A stretch of DNA of 64,000 nucleotides. Origin: Sphingomonas sp. ATCC 31555. Lineage in GTDB: Bacteria > Pseudomonadota > Alphaproteobacteria > Sphingomonadales > Sphingomonadaceae. Numbering within the stretch: position 1 is the first letter of the stretch; each line of letters begins with the position of its first letter. The translations under genes were made by a program, and so were the position numbers. Of the stretch, positions 61,894 to 64,000 are shown piece by piece. A model generated the notes under the pieces. That model worked only from the letters and a program-made list of their open reading frames with translations, had not been told where the DNA came from and searched no databases. The DNA is taken from positions 1 to 64,000 of the forward strand of contig NZ_ALBQ01000039.1 in NCBI RefSeq assembly GCF_000282895.1, given 5' to 3'.

Positions 61894-63141
61894 ATGTCGC
61901 AACCAACCCGTATTCTTCTTTCCCTGCTGGCCGGGCTCGCGATCGGCGCCACATTGTCGGCCTATTCGCCGCAGACCGGCCTTGCCGTCGCCGGCTGGGC
62001 ACAGCCGGTGGGCCAGGCCTGGCTCAACGGCCTGCAGATGACGATCGTGCCGCTGGTGGTCGCGCTGCTGATCACCGGCGTCACCGCCACGGCAGAGGCC
62101 GCCGCCGCCGGCCGCCTCGCCGGGCGGGCGATCGCGCTCTATGTCGTGCTGCTGTTCTGCTCCGCGCTGGTCGCCGCGGTGCTGACGCCGCTGTTCCTCC
62201 AGATCGCGCCGCTGCCGCAGGAATCCGCTGCCAGCCTCCGCGCGGCGCTGAGCGGCGCGGAAAAGATCGGGCCGGTGCCCCCGCTCGGCGAGTTCCTGGC
62301 GGCGATCATCCCGGCCAACATCGTCAAGGCGGCGGCGGAAAACGCGTTTCTTTCGCTGATCATCTTCTCGCTGGTCTTCGCCTTCGCGATCACCCGGGTA
62401 AGCACGGAATCGCGCACGCTGCTCACCAACTTCTTCATCGCAGTGCGCGACGTGATGCTGGTGGTGATCGATTGGGTGCTCTGGATCGGCCCCATCGGCG
62501 TGTTCGCGCTGGCGCTGGTGGTCGGCGCCAAGGCGGGCACCGGCGCATTCGGCGCGCTGCTCCACTACATCCTGATCGTCGCCAGCGTCGGCCTGGTCAT
62601 CACGCTGCTCGCCTATCCGGCGGCGGTGCTCGGCGGGCGCATCGGCCTCGGGCGCTATATCCGCGCCGCGCTGCCCAGCCAGGCGGTGGCGATCAGCACC
62701 CAATCGTCGCTTGCGACGCTGCCGGTGATGGTCGAAAGCGCCGAGGAAGTGGGTGTGCCGGTGGCCGTCTCCGGCGTCACCATGCCGCTGGCGGTGGCGA
62801 TCTTCCGCGCGACCGGCCCGGCGATGAACTTCGCCGTGGCGATCTATGTCGCCACCTGGTTCGGCGTGCCGCTGTCCGTCCCCACGCTGCTCGTCGGCGC
62901 GGTGGTCGCGATGCTCACGTCGCTCGGCTCGGTCAGCCTGCCCGGCACGGTCAGCTATGTCAGCGCCATCTCCCCTGTCGCCGCGACGATCGGCGCGCCG
63001 ATCACGCCGCTGGGCCTGCTGGTCGCGGTGGAAACCCTGCCGGACATCATGCGCACCGTCGGCAACGTCACCTGGGATCTGGCGACGACGATCTGGCTGT
63101 CGCGCAAGGCCGAGGCACCGGTGTCCGCACCGGCCGAATAG
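61894..63141 (+). CDS. Dicarboxylate/amino acid:cation symporter (DAACS)
   Basis: A 415-residue inner-membrane symporter with eight to nine hydrophobic segments. [23 protein letters not shown], the serine-rich loop [13 protein letters not shown] (SSLATLP is the glutamate transporter-like re-entrant loop) and [23 protein letters not shown] mark the family of GltP/DctA-type carriers. Substrate is probably a C4-dicarboxylate, glutamate or similar. AAAGGGCGAGC precedes ATG. It sits alone between glmM and a foreign-looking lipoprotein. Confidence 0.9.
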   Translation: MSQPTRILLSLLAGLAIGATLSAYSPQTGLAVAGWAQPVGQAWLNGLQMTIVPLVVALLITGVTATAEAAAAGRLAGRAIALYVVLLFCSALVAAVLTPLFLQIAPLPQESAASLRAALSGAEKIGPVPPLGEFLAAIIPANIVKAAAENAFLSLIIFSLVFAFAITRVSTESRTLLTNFFIAVRDVMLVVIDWVLWIGPIGVFALALVVGAKAGTGAFGALLHYILIVASVGLVITLLAYPAAVLGGRIGLGRYIRAALPSQAVAISTQSSLATLPVMVESAEEVGVPVAVSGVTMPLAVAIFRATGPAMNFAVAIYVATWFGVPLSVPTLLVGAVVAMLTSLGSVSLPGTVSYVSAISPVAATIGAPITPLGLLVAVETLPDIMRTVGNVTWDLATTIWLSRKAEAPVSAPAE

Positions 63142-63298
63142 CGGCCGAGAGTTCGCCAGGAACCCGGCCCCGCGCTCCTGCGAGAGCAGGAATGCGGCGC
63201 TGCCGAGTCAGCCCAATGAAGGAGCGGGTCTGCTGCAGCGCGCCGAATGGCGAAATGTGGTGGGAGGCTGCCGTTCAGCTAGAACGGCAATTGCAATT

Positions 63299-63709
63299 TT
63301 ACGGATGATACTCCTCGATCGCTCTGCCGCCTTCGGTTACGCTTTTCATATCTATGACTAGCAGAAAGTCGTTATTAGGGCCGTCCGTCAATATGTAGCC
63401 GTCTACTACTGCTTTAAACCCAACAGGCCGGCTGCGTTTCTCAGAATATTCCTTTAATCTAGTGAAAATAGCAGGAGGGTTTATGTCTCCGAGTGAGTAT
63501 AAATTGAAATATCTTCCACCGCACGAATCTATTTTAACTTTCGTGCCGACGGCTCCAAATATGACACCTGATACTGGTAGTTCGCGTATGCGCTTTCCGA
63601 ACTGACAGGACTCGATAGGATTTGCGCTGCACCCGCCAAGTAACCCGACCAGCAACACCGTCAAAGTTGAATACCGCACCCTCCTCGTCACGCCTAATCC
63701 TTCAACCAT
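63299..63709 (-). CDS. Putative lipoprotein of low-GC origin
   Basis: A 136-residue protein with a lipoprotein signal (YSTLTVLLVGLLGGC, lipobox LLGGC at about residue 27). The mature part has a second Cys pair (ESCQFGKR, IDSCGGRYF) and no recognised domain. The gene and its flanks are clearly richer in A/T than neighbours, with codons such as TTA and AAT common, which suggests recent transfer. The true start may be the internal GTG at VRYSTLT. Confidence 0.7.
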   Translation of the reverse strand: MVEGLGVTRRVRYSTLTVLLVGLLGGCSANPIESCQFGKRIRELPVSGVIFGAVGTKVKIDSCGGRYFNLYSLGDINPPAIFTRLKEYSEKRSRPVGFKAVVDGYILTDGPNNDFLLVIDMKSVTEGGRAIEEYHP

Positions 63710-63854
63710 TTTCGTCCGGGTGCCAAACGGTTCACCTGCCTAGCAGTTAATGCTGAAGATGATGCAACAAGGTTCGAATGACCGCAACTGGGGCGTTAGC
63801 TGCCGCGCCATCTGTCTCCGCGCGGCTGCCGCCGGGCAACCGCGCGGGCCTAGC

Positions 63855-64000
63855 CTATTTGAGCAGCACCAGTTCCTCGGCCATGCTCGGGTGCAGCGCC
63901 ACGGTGGCGTCGAACGCGTCCTTGGTCAGTCCCGCCTTCACCGCCACGGCGGCGGCCTGCAAAATCTCCGGCGCATCCGGACCGATCATGTGCAGGCCCA
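63855..64000 (-). CDS. gor: Glutathione reductase, 3' end
   Basis: The last 48 residues of a flavoprotein disulfide reductase: [21 protein letters not shown], then [20 protein letters not shown] and VLLK. The HPSMAEELV motif contains the catalytic His-Glu of the dimer-interface active site; the Val-Leu-Leu end is typical of alphaproteobacterial glutathione reductase. The FAD and NADPH parts lie outside the window. It regenerates the glutathione made by the gshA pathway seen at the window start. Confidence 0.85.
   Translation of the reverse strand, partial: GLHMIGPDAPEILQAAAVAVKAGLTKDAFDATVALHPSMAEELVLLK

Overview
The window is a GC-rich alphaproteobacterial chromosome segment, most likely from Sphingomonas or a close sphingomonad. 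The markers are a gene-transfer-agent (GTA) cluster of the Rhodobacter type, ccrM beside rnhB, a plant-type glutamate-cysteine ligase, a DUF1134/EipA envelope protein, a DUF6456 protein, a small aa3-oxidase subunit IV and several TonB-dependent receptors. Most of it looks like stable core chromosome. Identifications rest on motif recognition alone; no database search was run.

Layout. 1-2.8 kb: rsmE, gshA and a DUF559 endonuclease gene enclosed by two inverted copies of a palindromic repeat. 2.8-11.6 kb: a semialdehyde dehydrogenase, then a scavenging set (TonB receptor, M14 peptidase, GH92 mannosidase) and a DUF4174 protein. 11.6-18.1 kb: phospholipase D-like protein, tRNA-Ser(GCT), EipA, dihydroorotase, YgfZ, a GNAT acetyltransferase and an OmpA-family porin. 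18.2-34 kb: a complete-looking GTA structural cluster on the minus strand, read g1 to g15, nearly every gene overlapping the next by ATGA or GTGA. It carries extra genes: an EF-hand lipoprotein between terminase and portal, and a head-spike/fibre module between capsid and connector. 34.2-42.9 kb: a second TonB receptor, then a lower-GC island (AraC-type membrane regulator, CPBP protease, GH35-like enzyme, long gene-free stretches, an IS remnant) and a membrane-tethered LuxR-type protein. 43-50 kb: a DapF-like epimerase, GST, DUF2339 membrane protein, DUF6456, XRE regulator, a small secreted protein, tRNA-Val(TAC) and a winged-helix regulator. 50-53.6 kb: the proton-translocating transhydrogenase operon, interrupted by a second repeat-bounded DUF559 copy that is decayed. 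53.7-64 kb: a sigma-54 activator, folP, ccrM, a DUF6975-like gene, rnhB, a ThiD-glyoxalase fusion, a small zinc-ribbon protein, glmM, a DAACS transporter, an AT-rich lipoprotein and the 3' end of glutathione reductase.

Most notable are three things. (1) A family of compact elements with palindromic inverted ends at four or five sites; two hold DUF559 genes, one sits inside the pnt operon and one inside the GTA cluster. This is the best candidate here for a little-described mobile unit. (2) A GTA with its own in-cluster spike module and a capsid gene lacking the usual N-terminal scaffold region. (3) The ccrM upstream region, with two perfect DnaA boxes and four GANTC sites in about 200 bp, linking replication initiation and methylation.
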